The notes beneath the pieces are model-generated. The model saw only the letters and a list, made by a program, of their open reading frames with translations, made no database searches and was not told the origin of the DNA. Position numbers and translations under genes: made by a program. DNA of 64,000 nt from Mya arenaria (Eukaryota > Mollusca > Bivalvia > Myida > Myidae), in the NCBI RefSeq assembly GCF_026914265.1, contig NC_069131.1, forward strand, positions 12,732,294 to 12,796,293, written 5' to 3'. Positions 1 to 10,782 of the stretch are shown here, piece by piece. The first letter of the stretch is position 1. Every line of letters begins with the position of its first letter.

Positions 1-1448
1 AGGCCTAGTTTAAGGAATGTTTGGCATGATAATACCTGCTGTGCATCTTCTGCTAATTTCACTGATGTCACAGTAGGGGCCAATTTCCTGTATAGTGGTT
101 TATTGGCTTAGGGCCAATAATATAATGAAACTTCCAAAACTGCACATCAGTATACTCAGATTAGAGATCTGATAAGAGGGATCAAGGAAAGCAGATTAAG
201 ATCAAGAGGTTGTGTACTTTACACCGATTTTTTTTTTTTTTTTTTGGGGGGGGGGGGGGGGGGTTCACTTATAGAAGGCTTAAACTAGGTCTTTAAGGAC
301 TAAATAAATTAAAATCATCTTAGTACTATAGTTTCATTACTTTGCTAGATACGTGTGTGAATTGTGAGCCAACACCGAAAATGACCCTGAAGTTGGGGAA
401 ATAAAACATCGATGTATTGCCGTTTTGACGTTTATATAGATGTAAGATGATTGAAGTTACAAACAGCCTCTGGGACATAATCGCCACTTGAATGTTCCGT
501 GTTGTGTCCAATGTAGAAAAGGAATGGGTTTTCACTTTGATTTCCTCAAATATGCATGCAGATCATGAGTATATTGATAATGTATTCGCAAGTCGTATAA
601 TGGGATAAATTCTGAGATAGTATTTGAGTTTTCTGATTTTATTTAATGTTAAAATACCAATTCAAGGCACCATGCATAAACACTCACACTTAATTTTTCA
701 CGTAGAAGAAGTATTCAGGTGAAAGCTAAAATTGAACTCAGTCCGCCTGATAAGTACACATTATTAGCCAACCATTTACACCACTCGCCTGCGGTAACAA
801 CTGACAGTACAGGGTAAGTAGTACGCATAAGAAATGAATCCTACTAGATAGACATAACTAGTAATCTTTTTTAATGGAAAAATACAAAAAAAAAATGCGA
901 AAAACAAATTAATTGCAAACTATGTGGTACTTCAGTTAGTAAGTTTCAATGCATTGAACACATCGATACCAAGTTTGTGTCAGTTTCCGCCAATTTTCTC
1001 TCTTTTTTCGCTTGCCGACGATGTTTAATATACCGAAAGATAGGCCCAACCCCCGAAAAAAATGTTGATCTTATGTAAAGCGTATTGATTAATATAAATA
1101 TTTCTCCCACCTCAGATAAGTAGATCCAATAATTTAACCATGCTAGAAATTCCTATCTTGCCCACGGGCGAAGATAAAATGCCCGTATGGAACTCCTTTT
1201 TAATGGTCGCCACATCTGTAGCATCATGGAAATATTGTCTTGTGGCAATATTTAGAACGCTTTTTATTTATTTCTCGCTTCAAATGTCACCATAAAACAG
1301 TTTTAACGCACCTTTCAAGAAATAATGTTTTACTCTCTTTAGAACTATTTAATTACCGATTTGCATAACCATGACAACCACGAATTATCGCATATCCATA
1401 CGAAGAAAAAAAATACTCTTAACTTTATTTAACTGAGGTGTGAGAGGA
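1..1448. other. intergenic, no gene seen
   Basis: AT-rich sequence without a convincing exon on either strand. A T run (228-245) followed by a G run (246-263) is the only low-complexity feature. The 69-codon minus-strand ORF at 326-535 shows no family motif and no coding-like codon bias, so it is not called. Confidence 0.5.
228..263. repeat. poly-T/poly-G homopolymer
   Basis: Eighteen T followed by eighteen G. On the minus strand this reads as a C run then an A run. Such a tract is prone to assembly or sequencing length error. Confidence 0.9.
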
Positions 1449-1597
1449 AAAGCATCTACCATAGCCGCTCGAGTAAGATATGTTCATCCCGACCCTCGCG
1501 TAGGGTGTTTTGCGGAACTCGGTAAACCTCGTTTCCGCACCCTACGCTCGGGTCGGAATGAAGCAATCTTACACTCCCAGCCATGGAAGATACTCAT
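1449..1597. mobile_element. imperfect hairpin MITE-like repeat
   Basis: Two arms of about 58 bases (1450-1507 and 1538-1595) are inverted copies of each other at roughly three quarters identity. They share blocks such as CGACCC and GTAGGGTG. The 89-codon ORF across this hairpin is a product of its GC content. It is probably a short non-autonomous DNA element; no target-site duplication was identified. Confidence 0.6.
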
Positions 1598-1992
1598 AGT
1601 CTTATCATTGTCTGGGGTACATTTAAAAATGAAGTCGTTACTTAATTTATCCATCTTATTTTCACGTTCTTTTACCCATTTGATTATTTTTGAAACAAAC
1701 GTATTTTAACCCAGCTGGAACCTATACAAACTAAAAGCTTTTATTTCCAGGTTACCGATACATTATTATGTATTGTTATATATGTATGTTATTCATATCG
1801 TAACATATCTGATCGGGCTAATGCTTTTGTTATCATATAACCGTCTTAAGATTCTTGTATCTTGTATTTTTAATCATAATCATATTAATGTCACAATTTC
1901 ATAAGGGTGTCGACTGATGATTCCGATCATTTTTATAGTCAAAATAGTGACGTAGATTCCATGTAGAAGGAATGCATCATCCACATTGTGCC

Positions 1993-2901
1993 TTAAAGCT
2001 GCACTCTCACAGATTTACCGTTTTGACAACTTTTTTTGTCTTGGAATGAACCAAGTTTTAGTTGTCTTGAAACCAGTGATACAAGACTGATGACAAATGA
2101 TCAGATCGCAGTTTTTCATATTCACGAACGATTTTTATGACGTTATTAACGCTTTAAGAAAAATGACATTTTCTGTATATCTTGAAACAATTAGGTTTTG
2201 TTCTATTCAGTGTGTATACCACGTGATAAATTACGTCATGTATGCTGCGTCGGAAGGCTAAAATGAAGATTTAAATCAAAGATAACTTTTCATTTACAAA
2301 ACTATTTTAAATGAAACAAAGGGCAGTCTATGCCGCTTTAAGAGTCCCGCATTTGTTTTATTTCCGAAATTTGATGGGGTCGTTAGTTTCATCGAACACT
2401 TCGACAAACCTGTTTCCAAAACAATGTTTTGACAGTGCTCCGTCAGACGGCCGTATTGTGAAAGGGTTTGTCAAAGTGTTTTAAGAAACTAAACTCGCGA
2501 TCAAATTCTGGTAAAAGACCGAAGGCGGGGCTCCGTAAGCGGCATAGACTGCGCTATGTTTCATTTAAAATGGTGAATAAATAGTAAAGTGATCTTTGTT
2601 TAAAATCTTTTTTCTAATAAAAAAATTGCCTTCCGACGTAGCATTTGGTTTAAACAGTATTTATTTTTTATAACAAATAAACATTTACAACATACACATA
2701 TAATATATAGAATTGAGGAGAAAGCCATAGGTTTGTATGAAATCTCTTTTCTATACGTAGCATTTATGACGCAATTTATCACGTGGTATACACACACTGC
2801 TATTGGTCGTTGTCTTTAATGACTAAAGTAAAGGCATTGATGACCCTGAGACAAATCAAATACAAATGTTAAAACTGTCAATCTGTAAGAGTGCAGCTTT
2901 C
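1993..2901. mobile_element. MITE family 2, copy A (split by insertion)
   Basis: The left end starts TTAAAGCTGCACTCTCACAG and the right end is its inverted form (GAGTGCAGCTTT, near 2890-2901). The same termini occur at 19846/23108, 21671/21856, 36435/36748 and 63087/63429, so this is a dispersed inverted-repeat family of about 185-340 bp. This copy is interrupted by a different MITE at 2208-2799. Confidence 0.75.
2208..2799. mobile_element. TIR-MITE family 1, copy A, with 5-bp TSD
   Basis: The element begins CAGTGTGTATACCACGTG and ends with the inverted CACGTGGTATACACACACTG. Inverted similarity continues about 130 bases inward on each side. It is flanked by CTATT at 2203-2207 and 2800-2804, a clean 5-bp target-site duplication. 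Near its right end (about 2645-2760) the terminal motif GACGTAGCAT is repeated, suggesting an internal insertion or partial tandem duplication. A second copy lies at 56206-56690. There is no transposase ORF. CA...TG ends with a 5-bp duplication fit a hAT-like or unclassified DNA transposon. Confidence 0.8.
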
Positions 2902-3564
2902 AAACACAGACGTTAGAATGGAAGAATAGATAAGTACGTGTACCCAATGATTGGACAAATAACAAATTTAAAGAAATGATTTGCTAAATAATTAGGTAAA
3001 TAGAAATATTTCGCAAAGTCTTTGATGTTTCTTAAAGCATTATGTAGAACAATTAAAATAGAAAGAAGTTAAGAGTAGAACGCTATTTGTATAAAAATGA
3101 ACGGTCTGTTTGCACAACAAGTTTTTATCATTCAGTTAAGATATCTTATTGATAAAGCTGTGACGTAAAGTTTAACAGCGATTTGACCTTAAACAAACAC
3201 AGTGGTAAGAAAGGCAAGGGTTAAATATTGTTTGTATGCACAGACAAAACATAAATGGTTTTATTCAACGCAGTTCAATATCTTTTTCGTACAAGTACAT
3301 TTCAACAATCTTTAAATTTTTAGTGATTTACATTATATTGTGTAAACTACCCATTTACTGGGCCAGCTACTGATAAATATCTACCGCTTCACCTGATAAA
3401 GATCAATAAGGGCTGACTGTTGAAGTACTTAGCTTAATTTACTTAAGAAACGTGAGAATTACTTATTAAACACAAACTAATTATGACCGCTAGTTGAGGT
3501 TTAAAGATCACCTACAGTGTTTTTTTATTACATTTAGTAAAAATCATTCTTCTGAAACATACAT
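2902..3564. other. intergenic, nothing recognised
   Basis: AT-rich with no coding-like ORF, repeat or RNA gene seen. Confidence 0.4.
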
Positions 3565-5516
3565 TGAAGTTGGCTCAGCAATCGGCAATCGAAAATCGAC
3601 ATTCGATATTATATAGCAAATCATCAATGTCGAGCTGCAATGTCGAGCTGGACGGAATTCTAGCTCGACATTCGATATTATATAGCAAATCATCAATGTC
3701 GAGCTGCAATGTCGAGCTGGACGGAATTCTAGCTCGACATTCGATATTATATATAGCAAATATTCTATGTCGAGCTTCAATGTCGAGCTGGACGGAATTC
3801 TAGCTCGACATAAAATATTATATAGCAAATCTTCAATGTCGAGCTGCAATGTCGAGCTGGACGGAATTCTAGCTCGACATTCGATATTATATAGCAAATC
3901 TTCAATGTCGAGCTGGACGAAATTCTAGCTCGACATTCGATATTATATAGGTAATATTCAATGTCGAGCTGCAATTTCGAGCTGGACGGAAATCTAGCTC
4001 GACATAAAATATTATATAGCAAATCTTCAATGTCGAGCTGCAATGTCGAGATGGACGGAATTCTAGCTCGACATTCGATATTATATAGCAAATCTTCAAT
4101 GTCGAGCTGGACGAAATTCTAGCTCGACATTCGATATTATATAGGTAATATTAAATGTCGAGGTGCAATGTCGAGCTGGACGGAATTCTAGCTCGACATT
4201 CGATATTATATAGCAAATCTTCAATGTGGAGCTGCAATGTCGAGCTGGACGGAATTCTAGCTCGACATTCGATATTATATAGCAAATCTTCAATGTGGAG
4301 CTGCAATGTCGAGCTGGACGGAATTCTAGCTCAATATTCGATATATTATAGCAAGTTTTCAATGTCGAGCTTCAATGTCGAGCTGGACGGAATTCTAGCT
4401 CGACATTCGATATTATATAGGAAATATTCAATGTCAAGCTGGAATGTCGAGCTGGACGAAATTTTAGCTCGACATTCGATATCATACAGCAAATGTTCAA
4501 GTCGAACTGCAATGTCGAGCTGGACAGAATTCTAGCTCGACATTCGATATTATATAGCAAATCTTCAGTGTGGAGCTGCAATGTCGAGCTGGTCGGAATT
4601 CTAGCTCGACATTTGATATTATATCGCAAATATTCAATGTCGAGCTGCAATATCGAGCTGGACGGAATTCTAGCTCGACATTCGATATTATATATTGCAA
4701 ATATTCAATGTCGAGCTGCAATGTCGAGCCGGACGGAATTCTAGCTCAATATTCGATATATTATAGCAAGTTTTCAATGTCGAGCTTCAATGTCGAGCTG
4801 GACGGAATTCTAGCTCGACATAAGATATTATATAGCAAGTTTTCACTGCCGAGCTGCAATGTCGAGCTGGACGAAATACTAGCTCGACATTTGATATCAT
4901 ATAGCAAATGTTCAAGTCGAACTGCAATGTCGAGCTGGACAGAATTCTAGCTCGACATTCGATATTATATAGCAAATCTTCAGTGTGGAGCTGCAATGTC
5001 GAGCTTGACGGAATTCTAGCTCGACATTCGATATTATATAGGAAATATTCAATGTCGAGCTGCAATGTCGAGCTTGACGGAATTCTAGCTCGACATGCGA
5101 TATTATATAGAAAATCTTCAATGTCGAGATGCAATGTCGAGCTGGACGGAATTCTAGCTCGACATAAGATATTATATAGCAAATTTTCAATGTCGAGCTG
5201 CAATGTCGAGCTGGACGGAATTCTAGCTTGACATTCGATACTATTTAGCAAATTTTAAATGTCGAGCTGCAATGTTGAGCTGGAAGGAATTCTAGCTCGA
5301 CATTCCATCTCGACATTGAATATTTCCTATATAAAATCGAATGTCGAGCTAGAGTTCCGTCCAGCACGACATTGAAGAGGGACATTGAATATTTCCTATA
5401 TAGTATCGAATGTCGAGCTAGAATTCCGTCCAGCTCGACATTGCAGCTCGACATCGATGATTTGCTATATAATATCGAATGTCGATTGTCGATTGCCGAT
5501 GGCTGAGCCACCTTCA
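3565..5516. mobile_element. TIR-bounded element filled with a 69-bp satellite
   Basis: The left edge TGAAGTTGGCTCAGC (3565 onward) and the right edge GCTGAGCCACCTTCA (to 5516) are inverted copies. Each is followed inward by the same CGGCAATCG block and a satellite unit. The interior is about 27 copies of a 69-bp unit, with a 56-57-bp variant, containing GAATTC and the short palindrome AGCTCGACAT. Unit orientation flips near 5300, so the last copies mirror the first. ACATACATTG occurs beside both ends (3560-3566 region and 5518-5527), a candidate but not exact target duplication. The many ORFs here are shadows of the repeat. Confidence 0.65.
3593..5500. repeat. 69-bp tandem satellite array
   Basis: The unit contains TCGACATTCGATATTATATA, a CAAATCTTCAATGTCGAGCT segment and an EcoRI-site core. 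Internal GTCGAGCTGCAAT/GTCGAGCTGGACG sub-repeats explain the unit-length variants. Single-base variants are shared by blocks of units (for example GTGGAGC for GTCGAGC near 4227, 4287, 4570 and 4985), suggesting amplification of multi-unit blocks. Confidence 0.9.
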
Positions 5517-5539
5517 CACACATACATTGTCACCGTGTT

Positions 5540-5694
5540 TTATTGAAGTTTATTCATATTTGTTATATCCAACAGGAAGCAAACGTTCTTGAAGTACTTC
5601 GGAATCACACCTCGACCCAATCGTAAACCCCTTTTATCCAGAATAAAGTGACCAGCAATCTTGAACTCATAATCCTTTTTCTTGACATCATTCC
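5540..5694 (-). CDS. probable terminal exon, basic 50-residue tail
   Basis: An open stretch reads 50 codons (from NDVKKKDYEF to LDITNMNKLQ) to a TAA overlapping an AATAAA signal. A second AATAAA lies just upstream. An acceptor TTTCAAG at 5695 gives the phase needed to follow the 5886-6059 exon, but it lacks a strong pyrimidine tract. It may instead be the last exon of another, degraded gene. The tail ends only about 25 bases from the inverted-repeat element at 3565-5516. Confidence 0.42.
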
Positions 5695-8600
5695 CTTGAA
5701 ACTCACTACTTGTTACGTACTTTCAGTGAACACTTTAAACAAGACACCAATAATCCAATATATATAGGTACTTTTTTATAAGATATCCCACATGTTTGGT
5801 ACCTTGACGTGAGTTTTGAACAAACGGGCTTGGATATATAACAAAAACATTCGATAAAAATATTGAAAGAAGCAAATCATCGTACCGTTGCCAACGAGAT
5901 CAAACATTGTGCTGGCGGGACTGAGGGTGACGGTGAGGGCCGCGATGTCGTCAGGGTTGTCGTCCGTGGGGGTGAGGGAGTGGACCACCGTCGCCGCCGC
6001 CGACGTGGAGCTGATTGTCTTTGTCGCTGGAAGGCTTGTACCGAAATGTGGCACCGCGTCTATAGGACAATTAAATTGCACGAACCATACGAGGATTTTA
6101 TACATTTTTTTTTTTTATTTTTTACAGTCAAATTAAAATAAAAAAATAAAAGAGAATTTAAAATGAATGGATGTATATTAAATAACATCAATGAACATAA
6201 AGATTTTCAGATATTATTAAGTTATTATATCAAATGACAAGTGAGATATTTAACTTAGGCCTAAAAAAATGTCTGTTTCGGGTAACCCGACCCTACCTAT
6301 AAAAATGCGCCGACCCTAACTATTTTTTTCCGTTTATGAGCAAAAAAAATATTCGTTAGCGATAGAGAGTTACGAAGGGCGGATAAATGCATATTTTAAT
6401 CAGAATTATTGTTTATATGATAAAACAGTCAGGCAATGACAGTAATGTAGGAAAGACTGCCATGTGTAGAAAACACTCTGAACTTACGACAGTTTTTAAA
6501 AAAATAAAAATAAAAAAAAAAAAAATCCCGACATACCCTACTTAGATATTTTAGGAAGGTTACCCTAAACATTTTTTTTTTGGCCTTAGGAAAATGGCTT
6601 CAGATGGTTTTGGAATACCGGCCAGAACACGTACTTTTCTTAGTCGTCTTTACGTATGATAACACTTAAGGGACGACCTCTAATGTAAACACGAAAATCT
6701 CATTTACGGGAGGGAAAGGTCCGCTAAGCCTAGTAAAACCAATATACAAGTTAACCCAGCGTCAGCCCGCTGTTATAGAGGAATGCTCCAGGAAATCTTG
6801 TCCATGAGCACGTATGACCATCAGGTGGCTGCAGTCGGTATCCAAAAAGTTTAAATGATATATATAATATTAGCCTTTCTACTCACTGCTCGAGAGAACA
6901 GCTCCAAACATCCAGCGTTCCCCGTTCACGAGCGTGTTTGGCAAGGCTACGGTGCCGCCTTCGGCTGTTTTGCCGGCAAAATTGACGGCCCCCATCGTGT
7001 AGGCGGCGTTCGTCTCTAATGCCACAGCATCTGTTGATGACGAGTGCCTGAAACGAATATGTTTTATTTATCGCCTGTAAGACCGAATGTAACGTTTGTT
7101 CATGTACGCGTGATGTCAGATTTGTTTTCAAAGAGCGCATCAAGTTACGTTTAAGTTTTTGATTTTATAGCGAAAACAGTTCACTTTATGCATATACAAC
7201 AAAGAGTCTAAAAAGTGTTCGTAATTTCAATTGTTTGTTTTTTTCAAAATAATCCGAAGTTTTGATTTTAATGAATATACAGTTGATCAACATTCGAAAG
7301 CTATATACTTGTATGTAAAAACTAACCAGCCGATTTCAAAGTTTTGTTCCACGGAGACTTGTGCGCTTGTCCCTATACTGTATCGTGTGGCCGTTCCGGC
7401 AACGGCACCTGTAATCGTCCAAGGCTTCATATGTCAGGTCATGTCCTTCTTTAAGTTTTAATAATCCATAACGAAATTTTATTTACACTCAAATACAAAC
7501 CGATATATTTAAGTTTGTCATGTTATTTTAACAATTGATACCTGTGTATATGTTTTCCCCCATGACCGTGTAGCTGTTTCCGGCATCTTGCCTTAAAACT
7601 TGGGCGCTCAGGTCGCCGGCGGCGGCCGTCGCGAACCGCCACTCCGAAATTACCCCGCAACACGGCACCTTCATGCTGGCACCGCGCATCACGTACGACC
7701 TATCTGGGGACGAAACGACAAGGGGTATATTTGAAAAATACGACCTCAGACACCCACGATGGTTATGTGTATGTACTTATTGAGGGGACAATGTCCTTTG
7801 ACGTCATAGACCCCTATTATGCGTGCTGTGACACAGACGTTTGAATTCTATTCGATTCTAGTTTTGTCCGCAAATAATTGCATGCACTTAGCATGATCGT
7901 AACACAGATACTAGAAGACTTCGTCCGAACTGTAACATTTCAGGCTTTATTACGTAATTGTGCGATGACATGAATTAAAATATTAATGAATAGTAATTTG
8001 AAAAGTGAGCGCAGCGAAGAAGCCCTTCTTAATCTTTAAGATATTAATTCAGGTCATCTAACTGATTTAGAATACTTTTTTATTGGCTGACACATCGGCA
8101 ACGCAAAATCTGACGAAATAATTGTGTATCGGACAAGTGGCAGTTGGCGGACCTTTAAACTTCTTCGTAATTCTTCATGAGTTAGCCTAGTACTTGATGA
8201 TTGCCTATCTGCTATGACATAGGCTTAAAATGTAGGTTGTGTTCTAAGTTCTGTAGAACGTTAAGATATTCACTTCTATATCATATATAGCCAAAGTATT
8301 ATTTATGTAAAAATTGTCTTTAATTGTTATTCTGAACCATTTGATGCAAACAGGTTGAGACGAGGATCATTTTAAGCTCTGCATTTGTTCTAACCCGTTC
8401 AATATATCACGTAGATAATATAATATTTACATTCGCCTGATCCTTTGTACAGAGAAAACTGGACGTTCGTATTGTAAAACACGCAAATAAAGTTATGACG
8501 TCAGTATTGATATCAATATAGCGCTCCGACTGGATTCGCGCGACCCCATTTAACAAATGTTAAACGACGTTATAAAATATCAGCTATTCCCTTTTACAAA

Positions 8601-9816
8601 CGTATGTTGTCGGTTACATTTCTTTAAGAACAAATACTCAACTGCAGAAGATACTGATAATTTTTAATTGTAATGAATAAAAAAAATGTTGATGTAAGTA
8701 TTGAAAATATGTTTTCTTGCGTTTATGCTGTATGAATGCAGGAGGGAAGGCGAGCAAATGGCCAAGAAGCGCTAGCGCGCTTCATGTAATTGACTCGCCT
8801 GCCCTACTGCGTTCATACAGCATAAACACGAGAAAATGCGAACAAACCTTAAATAACATATAATGTTGCAATCTAGTAGTTGCAAAATATGCTGAATGAA
8901 ATATGTTAAACCTATTCACGATGTTGTAAATGATGTGAGCTACATTGATACATTGAATCAAGCGTCTTAAATCATCAGAAATATCATGTCATTGAGATAA
9001 AGCAGCGATAGTAAAGATAAACATCAGTTCTTAAGTTTGATAGTGTTCATGTCAGGTTTTGTAAACAAAATAATTGCATGACATTTGATACTGAAACTTA
9101 ATATTGAATTTATTATTTTTTCAATCACTTGCATACAAACATGTATGTTTACTCGTCCCAATATTCAATAAATGAAAATTTAATTGATGTTTATGAACGA
9201 CACCGTGTCAAATGAAAGTTTAGTATTTCTTCAAATACAGGGCCACTGCTTGTAAAGGAAGAGAATTCTATGCATACATAACACATATTGGAGCAATAAT
9301 TGATGCGCCTAAATGGGCTTGATTGACTTTGTTTGGGTAAAATAAACTCCGTCGATTAGTTTGTAATTTGGATGAAAGGCTATTAACACATATTTAAAAT
9401 ATATTGTGCATGAGTATTTGATAGCAAATGTTCAGTTTATATATTTTATGAAATACAGCCACAAGCTTATAAGCTTTTAAGCCCAAATATTTCTGAGCGA
9501 CAGAGTTGTCAGACTGAAACTAAACTTGGGCAGCCTCTGGCAAATAGATATGTCAAATAACAAGAGTTCTAATTTTAATCATAATAATTAGTGTTTAAAA
9601 GGATGGTTTTATTTAAGCATAAGTCAAGCCTACTTTGTTCAATGCCGCATTTTTGTGATGTGTGAGCGCAGAACACCGAAATGGCATTTGCTTCGTATCA
9701 AAAAGAAGTAAAAGCCAACCCTATTGTTAAATAACCTGTGTTTGGACCAGTGGTAGTTCCGGTGGTGGTCGGGTTAGGCTCCCCCAGCACCTGACCCGTA
9801 CAGTCTGGTCCCTGAC
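5540..9816 (-). CDS. extracellular cadherin-like protein, 3' part of gene
   Basis: Exons on the minus strand, in transcription order: 9816-9736, 7703-7542, 7408-7327, 7047-6887, 6059-5886 and probably 5694-5540. Every internal boundary has AG/GT signals and the phases chain without error (1,1,2,1,1). The product starts in a Thr/Pro-rich linker with one Cys. It continues into a beta-rich segment (SYVMRG, VPCCGVISEWRF, GNSYTVMGENIYTG, FEIGWHSSS, GERWMFGAVLSS) and a segment resembling part of a cadherin repeat (DDNPDDIAALTVTLSPAS, MFDLVGN). Similar CCG...W...GNSYTVVG segments next to cadherin-like repeats are, from memory, common in uncharacterised molluscan surface proteins. No signal peptide or membrane segment was found. 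Upstream exons must lie above 9816 and were not recognised. Adhesion or recognition at the cell surface is inference. Confidence 0.68.
5886..6059 (-). CDS. cadherin-like gene, cadherin-repeat exon
   Basis: 174 bases, acceptor CCTATAG, donor GTACGA, phase 1 to phase 1. It encodes a Ser/Thr-rich stretch, then TPTDDNPDDIAALTVTLSPA and MFDLVGN, resembling the middle of a cadherin repeat. Confidence 0.72.
6255..6594. mobile_element. short inverted-repeat element
   Basis: The left part TTAGGCCTAAAAAAATG with GGGTAACCCGACCCTAC is matched in inverted form by the right part (GGTTACCCTAAACATT then GGCCTTAGG). The middle is AT-rich with A runs. It lies in the intron between the 6887-7047 and 5886-6059 exons. 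The size and termini suggest a MITE. Confidence 0.5.
6887..7047 (-). CDS. cadherin-like gene, exon with GERWMFGAVLSS
   Basis: 161 bases, acceptor TTTCAG, donor GTGAGT, phase 2 to phase 1. It encodes Ala/Gly/Thr-rich beta-type sequence. The overlapping 86-codon ORF in another frame is a shadow. Confidence 0.72.
7327..7408 (-). CDS. cadherin-like gene, exon ending FEIGW
   Basis: 82 bases, acceptor ATTACAG, donor GTTAGT, phase 1 to phase 2. The terminal Trp codon is split with the next exon. Confidence 0.7.
7542..7703 (-). CDS. cadherin-like gene, CCG-motif exon
   Basis: 162 bases, acceptor CCCCAG, donor GTATCA, phase 1 to phase 1. It encodes 53 residues with VPCCGVISEW and GNSYTVMGEN. GC is strongly raised at third positions relative to flanking DNA. 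Confidence 0.75.
7985..8257. repeat. dispersed repeat R7, copy 1
   Basis: It shares blocks such as AAAATCTGACG, GTGGCAGTTGGCGGACCTTT and AAAATGTAGGTTGT with 44240-44478, and in inverted orientation with 18430-18645. It is about 230-270 bp with no ORF. It lies in the long intron (7704-9735) of the cadherin-like gene. Confidence 0.65.
8710..8838. mobile_element. near-palindromic hairpin element
   Basis: Two arms of about 62 bases (8710-8773 and 8777-8838), both carrying TTTATGCTGTATGAA and GGCGAG, fold on a centre with GCTAGC. It is a typical foldback MITE with no coding content, inside the cadherin-like gene intron. Confidence 0.7.
9736..9816 (-). CDS. cadherin-like gene, Thr-rich linker exon
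   Basis: 81 bases between acceptor TTTCAG and donor GTTATT. It encodes 26 residues with TTTGTTTG and one Cys. Entry and exit are both phase 1. Confidence 0.6.
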
Positions 9817-9879
9817 CTGAAACAAACATACAAATTCTTACGGATTAATCTGGATGGACCTCATTCATTCCCACACATT

Positions 9880-10069
9880 TCGTTACTCTCCTACCAAAAA
9901 TTCCGTTAGTGTCAGACCCATTCGAATAACTCTCGAACCCCTTACGTGACCCTCCAACCCCTTCCGTTACTCTCCAAACCATTATATTACTCTTTGACAC
10001 ATTCCATTACTCTCCGACCCATTCCATTACTCTCCGACCCCTTTGTTACTCTCCGACCCCTTGCGTTAC
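9880..10069. repeat. about 21-bp minisatellite
   Basis: About nine imperfect copies of a TTCCATTACTCTCCGACCCA type unit. Copies are most similar at the right end and decay leftwards. Confidence 0.75.
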
Positions 10070-10780
10070 AATTAACCAACCCACGACCTGTCAACGCACC
10101 CCCTCTTATGTGGGATGCCGACACCATTTGTATGATATTTGCCGGTAGAAAAATAAAACATTTTTTTAAAAAGTGTTCGCCGTTGTGTGTTAGATGGTTT
10201 TGATAAAATAAGGAAACAGTTGAATTTCCAAATTCTCTGACGATGCATGTAAATGTGTTTATAATCAAAGAGAAACATTAACAACACCAAAAACTACAAA
10301 ACGATACAAACCATTCGTATAAACGATGAAAATCACAAGAAAAATAACTATTTCATTAAAATAAAAATCCATGTATGTTTATAATAGAAATGAGCGAAAC
10401 GAAGAATTCACATAAACATTTATGAATATGTCCGAAATCACTTTGATTGATTATTTTCTATCAGTCAGTAATTCTTAAAACCGGAAAGAACTTGCACAGC
10501 ATTGCCGAATTTCTGGTGAGGGTCGATCCAAAAATTCAATCCAGAAGAACAGATTCAATATAATCTTCGAAGCCGAATTGTCGCCTAATCATAACCCAGC
10601 TTTAGATTACTAGCAACTTCATCCCTAGGTTTGTAGATTTAACAAGAACATGCAACCAAATTGCATTTTTTATGTCGTGTAGACACTATATAATGACCTA
10701 TTTAGAATAACATAATTATAGGCACGGATGTGGAGTGTGTGTTTGTTTCTAAGAGTTTTTATATGTCTGCACGCTTATCT
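10070..10780. other. intergenic, nothing recognised
   Basis: No exon with coding signature. It may hold non-coding or intronic sequence of the cadherin-like gene, whose 5' exons were not located. Confidence 0.35.
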
Positions 10781-10782
10781 CG

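Noticed and set aside
3544-5523. Many 65-154 codon ORFs with VELEFRPARHCSSTL type repeats
   Set aside because: Translations of the 69-bp satellite on both strands.
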